64,000 nt of DNA, from assembly GCA_032622095.1 (NCBI GenBank), contig CP136063.1, positions 146,745,379 through 146,809,378 of the forward strand, written 5' to 3'. Positions 21,511 through 33,442 of this stretch are shown here, in pieces. The notes under the pieces were generated by a model that was given only the letters and a program-made list of their open reading frames with translations, ran no database searches and was not told the DNA's origin. Each line of letters begins with the position of its first letter. Position 1 is the first letter of the stretch. The stretch comes from Siphonodentalium dalli (taxonomy: Eukaryota > Mollusca > Scaphopoda > Gadilida > Siphonodentaliidae). The position numbers were made by a program, and so were the translations under genes.

Positions 21511-21574
21511 GCATTATAGCAATTCAGCAGGACCCATCAACACCATATCAGCCTAGCAGGACCACTTGACCAGG
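21511..21574 (+). repeat. Short inverted-repeat partner (left), about 60 bp
   Basis: It contains CAGCAGGACCCATCAA and GCAGGACCACTTGACCAGG. It is the inverted relative of 26829 to 26893. Whether the two bound one element is unresolved. Confidence 0.6.
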
Positions 21575-21815
21575 CGTGAGTGTTATTTGTTCGTATGACG
21601 CTTTTGTTTGTATCATAATATGTCCTTCGAGAAAAAGCAATGCGGTCTGTTGAAGTAATGAGAATGCAACTGGTTCCAATAATTCCATACAATTCGAAAC
21701 AGGACAACCGATTTCGAACCGAATCGGATCAGATGAAAGATATCGAATCATACCGAATCGATTCGGAGGGCCCTAATTGAAACAATTGGATACAGTAATG
21801 TACATGCAATGGGTT

Positions 21816-22863
21816 AAGCTGCTTTCACATACATGCGCTTAACGCGTGCGTTTTACACATCCGTACGCTCATCGTTTCGGTCTCCAATGTTATCACTGGG
21901 GCTTTCACATGCCATCCGCAATACGGGCGCGCGTGCGTGCGCGCATAACTTTTCACTCCGAGACCGAAAACCTATCGGCTAAGCGCACAAGCGGACAGGG
22001 GTATTCGGTGCGATGTCGTAATCATGGGAGATACCGCAGATATTTTGTGGTGTTTATGAATGAGAATGCTATTATATATGGGGGCGTATGATAGCTGGAA
22101 CCATGTTATCTATTCTTGTGTCAAATTAAACAAGAATTAAATAATTGTTATGGCAGGTATATGTCAAAATATACATTAAATGACATAGAATGCCATGGTT
22201 TTGTGGGAAGTTAGCATTTTTGCTGGCAGTCTCGCATATAGGAGCATCTGTATACCAGGTATACCATGCCTAAAAAGAATAGGTACGACACTTGTTTTGA
22301 CGAGAAACTTATAGATTCAGTACGGAAATACATTTATGAACACCTCTTCAATCCTAAAAATATTGGATGCCACGATGCACAGATGTCCCAAAATTCATGG
22401 GAAACTATTATAAACAACATGAAGAACTCGGGACATGGAGAATATGAAGGCAATTAAGCTCTCAGTTCATGCATGATGGCAGGGTGACACAGTGTGTATA
22501 GTATTTGTTGTTTATTTTGGGGAGGGTATAGTTCATCAGTTGTTTTAACTGACGCTAAATTCAAGTCAACATCAATATAGATTCAATATTCACTATACCA
22601 TAATTCTGCATTCGGTATGTCGGTATTTCTGTTAAATATATCAATATCATGGGATATATTACCAAATTATATTGCTAAACGTCCTCGTCGCTGGGGGAAT
22701 CCATGAAGAAAGGACAATATGTAAACACAAATAATTCTTCACGCATCCGCGAACAGACGCATACGCGCAGAGGTAAACGGAGTTATGTGAAAGCTTAACG
22801 CGGACGTCCGCCTAAAGCATCCGTAAGACGCATGTGTTAAGCGCATGTATGTGAAAGCAGCTT
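21816..22863 (+). mobile_element. PIF/Harbinger-like element with terminal inverted repeats
   Basis: The ends AAGCTGCTTTCACATACATG (left) and its reverse complement (right) match over about 33 bp including CGCTTAAC. Flanks are TTA and TTC, a near match to the 3-bp TWA target duplication expected for PIF/Harbinger, so the duplication is imperfect. Secondary GCTTTCACAT sites occur inside both ends (21899 and 22785). A MADF-like exon inside supports the assignment. No DDE transposase is seen, so this is a non-autonomous derivative. Confidence 0.75.
22266..22457 (+). pseudogene. MADF/Myb-SANT-like DNA-binding exon of a PIF/Harbinger accessory protein
   Basis: This 63-residue frame contains FDEKLIDSVRKYIYEHLFNP followed by D-A-Q-M-S-Q-N-S-W-E-T-I. 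That is the first half of a MADF domain: acidic start, L-I-x-x-V, L-(F/Y)-(D/N)-P, then N-x-W. Such Myb/SANT-like proteins bind the ends of PIF/Harbinger transposons together with the transposase. Only the first exon-sized part is present and no downstream exon was found, so it is treated as a fragment. Confidence 0.7.
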
Positions 22864-25800
22864 TCAGTGTAATAATACAACGTGTACATACCAACATTTA
22901 TACCTCTGTATTCAATGTAAGTGCATGATGCTAACAATTCTGGCATTGCGACTCATTCAGGGAGAATACATAGATGATTTTTGGATGATGTTTCGCCCAG
23001 ACAGACAATATACATCTGGAGCCATGTATATGCACAATATACACTTATATGCACACTACTAGAAAACTTTAATTTTTTAAATGACTTTATTACATTCTTA
23101 TCTGTGATTTACCTTGATTTCTCAAGTGATTATAACGATGAATTCACTAGTGAATTATGTCAGTTTGACTATCATGTTATGTAATCATAGGTGCTATCGA
23201 AATTTATGCATCATGGGTATAATGCCAGTGTTATTCGGATTTCTGGTAAATCAGATGTTTATAGTGGAATATCATTAAAACAGAATAATCACTTAATTGA
23301 ACTAGTGACGTAAAAAACAAACCATTCGAGGCAGGGAATGTTTTTGTTTTTACCACGCCCCTGCCTCTCATGAAGTATATCAATTTACCAGTTCAATCAT
23401 AAATATTTTATTGGTATCCACACAATAAACCATTTATCAGAATCATGGGTTCGAACATGGGGAATATAACTGAAGCTGAGACCCTGGTGTGGACTGAACT
23501 GTGGTGGGGTCTCAAGCCAAATTAATGGGTGAGGTTTTTGGCTGAAATTAATATAAGTGATGGTAATTTCACTCTATGTCGGGGCCGAAAAAATGAGTGA
23601 TGCAAATGTTTGTCATACACTTATATTTACTCATTGTTGTCCTATATTAACCTTATATAGACTTATCTACTTGAATATATCATCTAGAACACATTTAGAT
23701 CCCTGTATGGGGTCTATATATGGTTTGAGGTTCCAATTGCAGGCATTCTGGCAGGCATAACTTGAGGTTGCCAAGTTTGTGTTTGCTAAATCACTTGATC
23801 ATTTGCGTTTGCCTATAACACCAAACTCAATACTCCCAAAACCCAAAAAACGACCTTAGACGTTTACCTTAATCCGTTTGTGTATTACAACGGTTGAGAA
23901 CACGGGGGTACATGTTATGTTTAGACTAAAGCAATAAGATGTTGGTGTTATCGTGTCTATATGTATGTTGTTATATGTCGTTGGACTCAATGATTACAAC
24001 AAAATTTACTTACTTGATATACCCCACTTATATTATTACAGTTATGGAATCTACCGTATGTGTCCACGACGAATCGAACCTGTTTCATGGTTAAATTGGA
24101 CATGTACCTCATTACAACTTGAGAGCGTGGTCAGCATTCGTGGGCAGATTGTCGGGCTGGTTGAAAATTCAAATATGGCCCCGTACGAGCGAAGGTCTTA
24201 TTGAGTAAGATGGCGCCGATGTGATACATGTACAATAGATAATTTCCTAACAGTTTCTTATATATTTTTAAGTGGCGCATTAATTATTTTTAAAAAATAT
24301 ATTAAATTAATAAAAGCTTAATCTGACTCAGGTATCATCGAAATGGAACCTCATCAGCATAATATGACTTTAGTCCCATAAAACGGTTGGCCCCGTGTGA
24401 GCTACAGACGTACTATACACACTGTAGCGCAATATATTAAAACGGGGCTAAACCTATGTGGTAGACCTCTTCCAGAGTCTTCCTTCCAGTGTCCAGACAT
24501 CAAACCATATTTTCTATGATACTGACTGGCTCCGATCAGTCACCAAAGGTCTACACAATGCACACATAGAATACCATTACACCCGATGAATGGACATGGA
24601 ATTCACCTGGTTTTAACCCTGATTGTATTTAAAACAATAATACAAGATAGCACGATCAAAATTATTTTGGGTTATATATGGTGTTTGTTTAAGCAGGTTT
24701 ATGCATAGTTTGAGTCACAGAATAAAGTACCTATATTAATACATGTATAGTGGAAGCAGATTGGGATAGAATTGTTTCTTGACATTTATTTTTATAGTCA
24801 ATAATAATGGTGAAAACTAAATGGTATAGTAGGATGGCACATATATTTAATGACTTGTAAAATAGGTATAGTGGAACAGGTTTGGAAAACAACGAATACA
24901 TTTGGGATGGTATTCCAAATAAAATATGTGGTAAAAAACTTTAATAAGTGTCAAATATGGGATTCAAGGACTTTCGACTTACAAGTAAGGTAACTATGCG
25001 CATGTCCCCAGGTTGGACGCTCGTGATATTATGCCGGTACATGTAGCCCAGCTGTGCATGTAGCTATTGAGTTGGATCATTTTTTTATCTCTTTCGCTGC
25101 CACTCAGCACCACAGACGTATTCGCCACTGCCAATTATATTATATACGGTATGTATATTTTATCTCAAGAATCGCTTGGAATAATTTGTTGGGACTTTAT
25201 ATATGATTAGACAAAGCCATCGCAAGTTCAGAGCCACGCACACCTCCATCATAGAGGTCACGTGACCTTGGAAGACATCTTGGTTTACATACTAATGGCT
25301 ATATTTGATGCTTTTTCATGCTATATTGGTGCTATTAATGCAGAAATAGGTAATTCTCAGTATGTGTTTCTCACTTTACCTTCATTAGTTGGCATCATTC
25401 ATGGAGGGATCCATATCTGGCCTGTATATGCTATACACACCCACACCTGAAGATGTCACGTCACCATGGTGATTATAATGCACTTCTGTGTGTGGTCACA
25501 TTCCATTACAGACATGTATAGGTACGGGTGGTGCATTAACATTTCAATATATCGCAAATGTCTTGGTCTAATATTGATGAACTTATAACTATGTTTAGAC
25601 CTGTTGAACATGTATCAGTAGTGACCAGTCGTACACATGACTACATAAATAACACATAAATATTTGAATGAAAAAATGTGACATATGCATGTCAATAGTA
25701 GAAAACTATTTAAAAATATTTACAAATATCATCTTATCCTCTGAGCCTTTTACACCAGTCACTGGTTACAAAACACATTTTATTTTGTACAGTATGGCAG

Positions 25801-26828
25801 ACCACATATAAGCAATCAAACAATCACTGACATACTGATCAGTCCGTTATGTAGCCTACACACAATAGAGACCTTAAAATGTGCATATAGTGCGACGTCG
25901 GAATACATCGGCCATTTGAGCTTCCTGTTTTTGGGGTCGCTTCGGATGCCGTGTGGTATTTATTGACGTCGGACTTTGAGTCGCAAGGCGCGCTCGCCGT
26001 CATGGGTCGGTGTTCGAATCCCACCTAATTCCAAAAAAATTAGCTCTGTCTCAAAACTAACATTTGCTTCTAAAAATAGGCCCCTTGTGTGTTGTATAGT
26101 CCCAGACATGTTCAAAGAGCAATGCTCGGCATGTTTCGGAGACGTATATGTAACATGCTACTGTGTCATATCTGATAATATTATAGTTTGTATAGAGAAA
26201 TACATATTTCATATTCCATACCGTGTGATACCTATTTTGTAATAGAATTATATTATCAAATTATACCTGTCACTAACTCAATCCCCATCATGTTTCATTT
26301 TATTATGATTTATTTTATACAAACATATGACATAACATGATGTAGCTGCTGGACGGCGATTTCAGTGTGGTCATGGGATTTTGACCGCGGGAAACATGTG
26401 GAATTCGTTGAATTTTTATCGTGGCATAAACCAGCGACAATGTTGAATCCGCCGGGTTCTTACTTATAGTTATATACTTAACTTCATTATGAATTATCAT
26501 TGTTATATATCATTCCCATTTGTTATTAAACTCCAATGGGTTCCCATGGGCTTGACGTTATATTAATTTACATGTAAATCTACGAATATCTTTTGTCAAT
26601 TTATACCCAATGTACATTGGAAGTAAACATTTGCCCTGAATACCCACCATTAGGTCGGCTAATTATATCATTTAAAGATATATCGTTCAGGGCAAACCAA
26701 AAGTGTATACCAAGAAGGACAACTCTATCTTGTTAGCTACATCACGTCAAATTATATTTCAACTACAGAATTACCACGAACTTCCGTCTGTATTTTATTG
26801 TTATTGTATTCACAAAATTGCTATATCA
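22864..26828. other. AT-rich non-coding region
   Basis: No gene, RNA or transposon termini recognised. A B-box-like GTTCGAATCC is present near 26010 without a convincing A box. A YY1-like AAGATGGCG occurs near 24209. Confidence 0.5.
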
Positions 26829-26893
26829 CCCTGGTCAAGTGGTCCTGCAGAAATGCTATGATATTGGTGGGTCCTGCTGTTTTGCTATGATGC
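26829..26893 (-). repeat. Short inverted-repeat partner (right), about 60 bp
   Basis: CCTGGTCAAGTGGTCCTGC and GGTGGGTCCTGCTG are the reverse complement of the left partner at 21511 to 21574 with some substitutions. The spacing is about 5.3 kb. Confidence 0.6.
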
Positions 26894-27033
26894 GGTTAGT
26901 ACAAAGCAGTGATATTGTAAAGGCGATAAGACACTGTGGTTGATTTAATGTCCTGATTTAGGAATTTCAATTCTGCATATATTCTTAATGTCAGAAAAAT
27001 GTCAATGATCTTTCTGTTTAAAGAAGAGCAGCA

Positions 27034-27960
27034 TTAAAACTGGAGTTCGTCTGCGCCATTCATGGCATTTGTTAGTCGCAAACGTATTTTTCCTTGGTAT
27101 AATACATTTGGAAATAGCTTCAGGAAAATACTTTCCAACAAAACAAATTTTATGAATTCTCCTTCACTTGGGATGGTCAGCCCTCCATATATCCCCTTTG
27201 TCTTGGCTAGGGCTTTCCATATAGAAAATAATTTCTTCTTATCTCCATCGGCATCTCTTGATGGTTCAATTAGAGGTTCGTAGAAAATGCAGTTAGGGAT
27301 GCCCTTTAACTGGCTTTGAAATACAATATCCAGCAATATAAAGCAGAATGTTGCTCAACGGTAGTGATGCCATAATGTCACTAATTCCCGTGACAATTTC
27401 CTGAGATGTTTCCGGAGGAACAGTGAGGTCTTCAACTTGTGATTTTGGTGCATTTCTTGGTTGCATCTGAGAAATGGTGGCCAGGATGCTGTCTGAGTCA
27501 TCGATGCAGTTTGCAGTTTTCGGTGGCTTTAATGCAGAAGTGACGAAACACTTTCTAAATGCGTTGGCAAAATGGTCAGCTTCTGGGTTGTCACGGAATC
27601 CTCCAGCCGATCGGATTACAGAGAACAGATTTTCCAAGCAATCTTGGTTGAGTCTATTCGTCAACAGATATTTAAGTCCCTTGCTTGAAAGATCTTCCCC
27701 TAACTCTAAGACACATGCGATCGACACTTTCCATCCGTTCAAAAAATATAGCTCGGTTTTGGCCCCAAGTGGCTTCATTTTCCCGATCCATGTCTTGCAT
27801 TCCTTCAGAAAATCTATATGAACTGATCCAGTTGTTATAGCAGCTTCATGGGGCTTCAACTTACAAACCATTTGTCTTGAATTGAATGAATCAAACAACA
27901 TATCAAAACTTTTTTTATGAACTCATCTGTTGCTTTGGCTGCCGTGAGGTTTGGTCCCAT
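27034..27960 (-). pseudogene. P-element/THAP9-like transposase C-terminal fragment
   Basis: Minus-strand frames 27901 to 27293 and 27336 to 27034 together carry the block LTNRLNQDCLENLFSVIRS-GG-F-R-D-N-P typical of the C-terminal domain of P-element and THAP9 transposases. They are preceded by D-S-F-N-S-R and followed by LLYIAGY and the sequence GGLTIPSEGEFIKF. The homologous text continues upstream to about 27960 in another phase across a run of A at 27905 to 27911. Frameshifts therefore lie near 27905 and near 27310. THAP domain and N-terminal exons are absent. The protein would cut and paste its own DNA. This is a dead remnant. No terminal repeats were identified. Confidence 0.82.
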
Positions 27961-28244
27961 GGCTTTGGTCGATCCATTAATTTATGTTTTTCAAGAACCC
28001 GACAAAAATATTCCCCGTCCCGAGTTGACCATACATAACAAATTTCACGTCGATGTCACCGCTGACGACCCAGATATCGCCCAAGGTCATTTGTGGGTAC
28101 CCATTTCAAGGTCAAGGTCACCTCAGGCGGACAAACTGACCCGACGAAAATATCTCCCGTCCCTCGGAAACCCTAAGTAGGAAATTTCGTCTCGATATCC
28201 CCAGTTTCGAGACGGTCGATTGAGCCGTATTTATACTCGTGTAT

Positions 28245-28505
28245 ATAAACGCTCTTTAACAACGAAACTGCAGACACAAACGCTCTTTAAGCATTAACCA
28301 TTAACCCATCAATTCCAACAACGGTGGCAGGGCGAAGGGTGAATGAGTGCTCGTACGTTCTCATAAGTGATGCGGTGACACTTACTTCGCGTGGTTTTTT
28401 ACCCTTAGCTAGCAAGTTTGGGCTCAATCGGTCGAGCCGTTTTCGAGTCTATAAAGGATATATATATGGATATACACATATATACGGAAGTCTCAAAATA
28501 TATAG
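28245..28505 (+). repeat. Dispersed repeat C, copy 1 (CGGAAGTCTCAAAATATATA family)
   Basis: It starts with two ACGCTCTTTA motifs (28249 and 28281), continues with AAGTTTGGGCTCAATCGGTC, and ends ATACGGAAGTCTCAAAATAT followed by a G run. Related copies lie at about 40790 to 40970 and 41240 to 41503 in the same orientation. Confidence 0.7.
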
Positions 28506-28620
28506 TCGATACAGGGGGGGGGGGGGGTTCATCCACTTTTTTTCCATACATTAGGCCGGGTGGGTGGGTGGTTCAGCTGCGAAAAAGTAACTTTTTTCCT
28601 GAGTGGTCGCAATTTTTTCC

Positions 28621-28747
28621 TCTTACAACATTTCTTCAATATAAATGCCTCAAAGTGTTCAGCATCATTGTTAAGGTGTGTATGCCACTTAGGGCAGTGC
28701 TTAGGGTGTAGTTAGTGTGGATATAGGCATGATGCTTCTCAGAAATC
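28621..28747 (+). repeat. Inverted repeat D, left copy
   Basis: It reads TCTTACAACATTTCTTCAAT to CTTCTCAGAAATCC and is the reverse complement of 41022 to 41150 with moderate divergence. Confidence 0.8.
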
Positions 28748-28750
28748 CAG

Positions 28751-30092
28751 ATTACAAACCAAATCTCAGGAATTCGCCTTTTACATCCGATCACATTGCC
28801 ATGTACCAATGCTACTGGTTCCAGATGAAAATGGACAGTTATGTAGCACATGAATAAACTTTAATGTAAATAAAATTAAAAAAGCTATTCATTTATAGCA
28901 TTAATTTTACTCATTATACCTGATCAGACCAGATAACCCAATCAAAATTGTATCGGAACTTGGCATGGGACTGTAGACTGCAACAATGCATATCACTGAG
29001 ACAACAATCTTGAGATGGTGGGACCCAGATAAAAGATTGGGCGAGCATACATAGAACTTGAATGTGTAGATATGGAGAAGGCTGTTAAGTGGAATAAACA
29101 AAATCAGAACAGATGAGTGAAAAGAAGGGAGAGAAAATATAATATAACTTAATATATATGCAAGTCTAAATATAATGTGCTGGTCATCAGCAAAATGATC
29201 GAAGTCTGCAGAAGGCGAATTTGGCGATACTACCCGGTATAGCATCAACACATTCAACCTCTAACAACCTCATTCTATTTTGGTCTCGACCAACCATGAA
29301 GAACTAGCTGCAGATGAGGGTCACATATGGTGAATTTCGTAATGCTATAGCCCACTATGCTGGGTAGCATCACTAAACTCACCCTCCTTGGAGCTTATTC
29401 TGCCGACTGCAATGACCGTCTTATTTTCAAGTTTCTATTTACACGCAGTACATGTATTTGTCTGAGTGTTTGACCTGGGTCTGGCCTTAGCACAGTACCT
29501 AGCCCAAGATCTCAGCTCATGGAAATGAAAATTAGTTTTGTGATACATAGTGGATTTCAGCTGAATACCTGTATTGTTGGAGAGTTAATTGCCAGGTGGT
29601 GTTGCCCTAATAATGTTTTCAAAAATCATAATTCACATAAATTCATGTGATACTATGGGACACATCTAAAGTTACACTTGCTGTGATGAAAAGAAGGTAC
29701 ACTAATGCTTCTATACTTGTTTACATGTATAATGAGCTACCTTAGACAATATTTGGGGAAGAAACAATCAATAATTTACTGATCAGCACATGTATTATGT
29801 GTGTTATTTTGGATTTTTCCAAGTTTTTTTTTAGAACCCGTTTCGTGTTATTACAAAAGACTGGAATGACTTAGAAGAACCAGAAATGGAAATAGGGTAA
29901 CTGTAATACTGACCATCAAGCTTTAATGGTGTGATATTACAGATTTGGAGGTAAAAAGGGGGTGGGTACCCCGCATGAAATTGGAAAAAATATTTTGTCC
30001 TTCAAATAGGGGAGTGGTGGGTACCCAAGAGCCGGAAAAACGTTTTTTCAGCCTAATGTCATGGCACTTTTTCCGACCCCCCCCCCCCCCCG
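28751..30092. other. Non-coding region
   Basis: No recognised gene or transposon end. A C run ends near 30091. Frames here lack motifs. Confidence 0.45.
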
Positions 30093-30596
30093 TTAAAGGC
30101 ACGTGCGGCCTTAATTGTCGAAAATATTCATATTTGTTCCAAACACCGTAAACAGAAATCATTAAAACGCATACAGTTCCGTTCATATATACCATGACCA
30201 TCGCGTAAACAGCATGTTATCATAAAGACATACTATATTTTACCTAAACAAGAGCCTGATTGTGTTACAGAAGACAGCACAATGCTACTGGCTAATCACA
30301 CACAAATGGCATAAACGCTCTTTATTAGTTCCATATCAGGTATTCACCAACAAAGAACGCTCTTTATGTTTACCATCATAATATAAAAAAACACCAAAAA
30401 ATAACTTTTTATGCTTTTGTTTACATAACAATGGTCAAACATACGACCATAACATACTGTTTATGCGATATTTCTTATTTGTATACGGTCAAAGTCTATC
30501 TACATTTTGATGTTCTTTCTGTTTGTGGCGGTTTTTGACGGGCGGAGATATTTTCACAGGATACCCACCGCCAAGGCCAACCGTGTCTTTAACACT
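30093..30596. repeat. Palindromic repeat related to array module Y
   Basis: The left half (30093 to 30365) read on the minus strand, and the right half (30366 to 30596) read on the plus strand, both resemble Y of the 1.06-kb array: AACAAATATGAATAT, CATTTGTGTGTGATTA, and ends like CGTGCCTTTAA. The two AAAGAGCGTT motifs, minus orientation, lie at 30311 to 30362. This is a diverged head-to-head pair outside the array. Confidence 0.65.
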
Positions 30597-30772
30597 AAGA
30601 ATTAGGGAATGCCCAATATCGTGTACATCATCTCGTTGTTAGCATTGTTAAACGCCTCGAATATATTGTCATGAATTAAGGAGCATTTATTTCTCGTTTG
30701 CATTTTGGCACGACTTAAATGACGGCGTACGAAACTAACAGTGGTGTTATAGTTTGTGAAAGTATAAAGGTA

Positions 30773-31111
30773 CAGGGGCGCCGGAAGCATCCAACGGCAG
30801 GGGGGCAGAGCCTACAAAAAGGGCACTTTTCCGCAAAAAATGTCATTTTCTCCGCAAACTCGGGAAAATAACCATAAATTCATTGTGGCAAAAATCCCTA
30901 TTTTAATGGTATTTGTCGGTTTTTATGGCCGTTTTGTGATAAAATTGACAAAAAATTAATATTCCTTGTGAAATTGGTGGTATTTGGACCAAAAAAGTCA
31001 CATTTTGCTATAAATACACGAGATTAAACACACAAAAAGCATTTTCTGTCTCCAGAAAAAGGGCAAGTCAGCTACCCCTCTGCCCCCCCCCCCCCTCTTC
31101 CGGCGCCCATG
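30773..31111. mobile_element. hAT-type MITE with 8-bp target duplication
   Basis: The termini CAGGGGCGCCGGAAG and, on the right, the complement of CATGGGCGCCGGAAG are inverted. The flanks carry an exact 8-bp duplication TAAAGGTA (30765 to 30772 and 31112 to 31119). A CA(G) start plus an 8-bp duplication is characteristic of hAT elements. The 339-bp interior is AT-rich and non-coding. A C run sits just inside the right end. Confidence 0.88.
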
Positions 31112-31119
31112 TAAAGGTA

Positions 31120-31905
31120 GTCATTTGACAATTTGGCAGACATATACTAACGAAAAGATTTGAATGTACATTTGCAGTATTCATAAAAATATAAGAATTG
31201 TTATTACGAAAATGATGATGTTTTCATTTTTCTATGTGTTTATCGTTGTTATGACAAACGAAATAATTGGATATACGTCGACTTTACGTTAGTATAAGTA
31301 TACATCGTATATATAACTAAGGTTTGTTTGATCCCATTAATGTAATGCTTGTATTTTATTTGGTTGTACATGAGGAGTTGTGTGCATTGAAGATGCGAAA
31401 TACGATACAAAAGTGAAATGCACGGACGCAGAAAAATCATGGCACACTATACACTTTAAATTATAATTTATCCCACACCATGGGCAACAAAATTTACGAA
31501 TAGGTGGGTTTATATTCAAATCCAAGTTATTAGTTTATAACAGCTCTGATATGTACTCACACCAATATACCAGATTGGAAATGATTGCTGGAATTCGGTG
31601 GGCGTTCTATCTGTACAGAAATGAGCCTAATTCGCGAGCTTAATTCGCGAGACGGTTGCGTTCGAATCGGAGCTAGGTTCCATCCGCGGGGAGATGGGGT
31701 AGCTGGAAGAAGGCGACGTGGGAAGTGACATTTTTTTGGCGTATATATAGATAATATATATTATATATATAAGCGTAATTGTTTTGAAGATCTCTTTTCA
31801 CTTGACTTAGAAAAAGATAATTTCTAAGTCCAAAAGGTTAGGTTGAAATAATGGAGCTTTTTTTTAAAAGTGAAAATAAAATGAACGACTTTTCTGGAAC
31901 AGGTC
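31120..31905. other. Non-coding AT-rich region
   Basis: No gene recognised. A TA-rich tract near 31740 to 31775 and a short CGCGAG repeat near 31634 are the only noted features. Confidence 0.45.
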
Positions 31906-31942
31906 GATTTGGATCCCAGCTGGCCACTTGGCAAGGACGTGA

Positions 31943-32750
31943 ATCCCCACTATTGAAGATCCCCCGAGTCCTGCCGACCCGATTCGGGTATCTTCGGGGG
32001 ATCTTCAAATTCGTGGTTCCAGCTCGGTGAATGTGCTTTGCTGTTGTTTTTGTTATTGTTGTGTGATTTATTTTACTTTACAAGAGCATGATCGACGGCG
32101 AATTAACAATTAATTAATTATTGAATTGATAATTAAATATAACAAATTATAAATCATATAAAATATGTAGATTATAGTGTAAAAATGTTGTTATGTTGTT
32201 TAATACTTAATATTGTTGGGTGTTAATTTTGTATTATGTTATGTCAATCATGAATTAATTATTTTTAATTTATAATAATTCTTCAGCAAGTTTAGGTCAA
32301 TATAGGTCAGCTGAAACTAAAATAATTCAAGACCAACGTTGCGAAACAGACGTAATAAAACAAAATTTATCACACATAATAAAACAGACTTTGAAAAAAT
32401 GACACCAAGTGCTGAAAAAGGGAGTACCGGTACATCATGTAATGTTAGCGAAGATTTAACTCAAAAGACAAATTCAATATTTACTTGATCATCTCATATC
32501 CTGGTCACCACACTATCAAATACTAGCAGCTGATACAGTGCTTAAGTAGGTACACCTTTCACATTTCAGTTCGGTCGTGGTGTTTGTTTCTTCAATACGG
32601 CGAAATTTGGTCATGAAACTTGACATATATGGATTAGAGTTATATCCCGTAGTTCTGTTCGGAGCGCCGAGTAGAATACAGCCAAATGTCAAACCGAATA
32701 ATGCCGAACATCTTTCGGTATGACTCGGTGGGATCTTCAATAGTGGGGAT
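31943..32750. mobile_element. Unclassified TIR element inserted beside satellite B
   Basis: The ends ATCCCCACTATTGAAGATCC and its reverse complement extend with mismatches to about 36 bp (CCGAGTC and CCGA follow). The interior is about 0.8 kb, very AT-rich and non-coding. Satellite B text (GGCCACTTG) is on both flanks, so it split a satellite block. No clear target duplication was found, so the superfamily is undetermined. Confidence 0.75.
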
Positions 32751-32759
32751 CAGACAAAT

Positions 32760-33415
32760 TGCGGCCACTTGAGAATTTGGCGTCATTTGCCACATTTTCC
32801 CCAAAAAATCGGACCGAGCACAGGTCGGACAACTTTTACGAACTCGACCCAAAAATATTTCGGCCCAAAATGTTCCGCCCAGCTGGCCACTTGAGAATTT
32901 GCACCCATTGGGGACATTTCCCCCTCATTTTTTAGACTTTCGGCCCAATTTTTTGTTATTTTTCACTAAGTACGTTGCCGTGGTCATTTTCCCCGAAAAA
33001 ATCGGACCGAGCACAGGTCGGACACTTTTTCGGACCACTTTTACGAACTCGACCCAAAACATTTTCTACCCAAAATTTTCCGCCCAGCTGGCCACTTGAG
33101 AATTTGGCGTCATTTGCGACATTTTCCCCAAAAAATCGGACTGAGCACAGGTCGGACACTTTTTCGGACCACTTTTACGAACTCGACCCAAAACATTTTC
33201 TACCCAAAATTTTCCGCCCAGCTGGCCACTTGATAATTTGGCGTCATTTGCGACATTTTCCTAAAAAAATCGGACTGAGCACAGGTCGGACACTTTTTCG
33301 GACCACTTTTACGAACTCGACCCAAAAATATTTCGGACCAAAATGCTCCGCCCACCTGGCCACTTACGAATTTGGGGCCATTTGCCACACTTTCCGACAT
33401 TTTGCGAATAAGGAA
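32760..33415 (-). repeat. Satellite B, inverted block
   Basis: About four subrepeats of the 150-bp satellite lie in the opposite orientation to 11411 to 12690, with CCCAGCTGGCCACTTGAGAA and GACCGAGCACAGGTCGGAC. It directly abuts the 10-kb nest of inverted arms. Confidence 0.92.
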
Positions 33416-33442
33416 TAAGGAATAAGTAACAAAATTCACGTT

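Noticed and set aside
21690-21776. Possible solitary hAT end (CGAATCGATTCGGAGGGCCCTA)
   Set aside because: Only one end is visible and no duplication could be found, so it is not called as an element.
24055-24110. Minus-strand GGTTCGATTC resembling a tRNA T-arm
   Set aside because: No acceptor stem partner or A box found.
25960-26035. B-box-like GTTCGAATCC suggesting a tRNA or SINE
   Set aside because: No A box at the right distance and no cloverleaf could be drawn; left unannotated.
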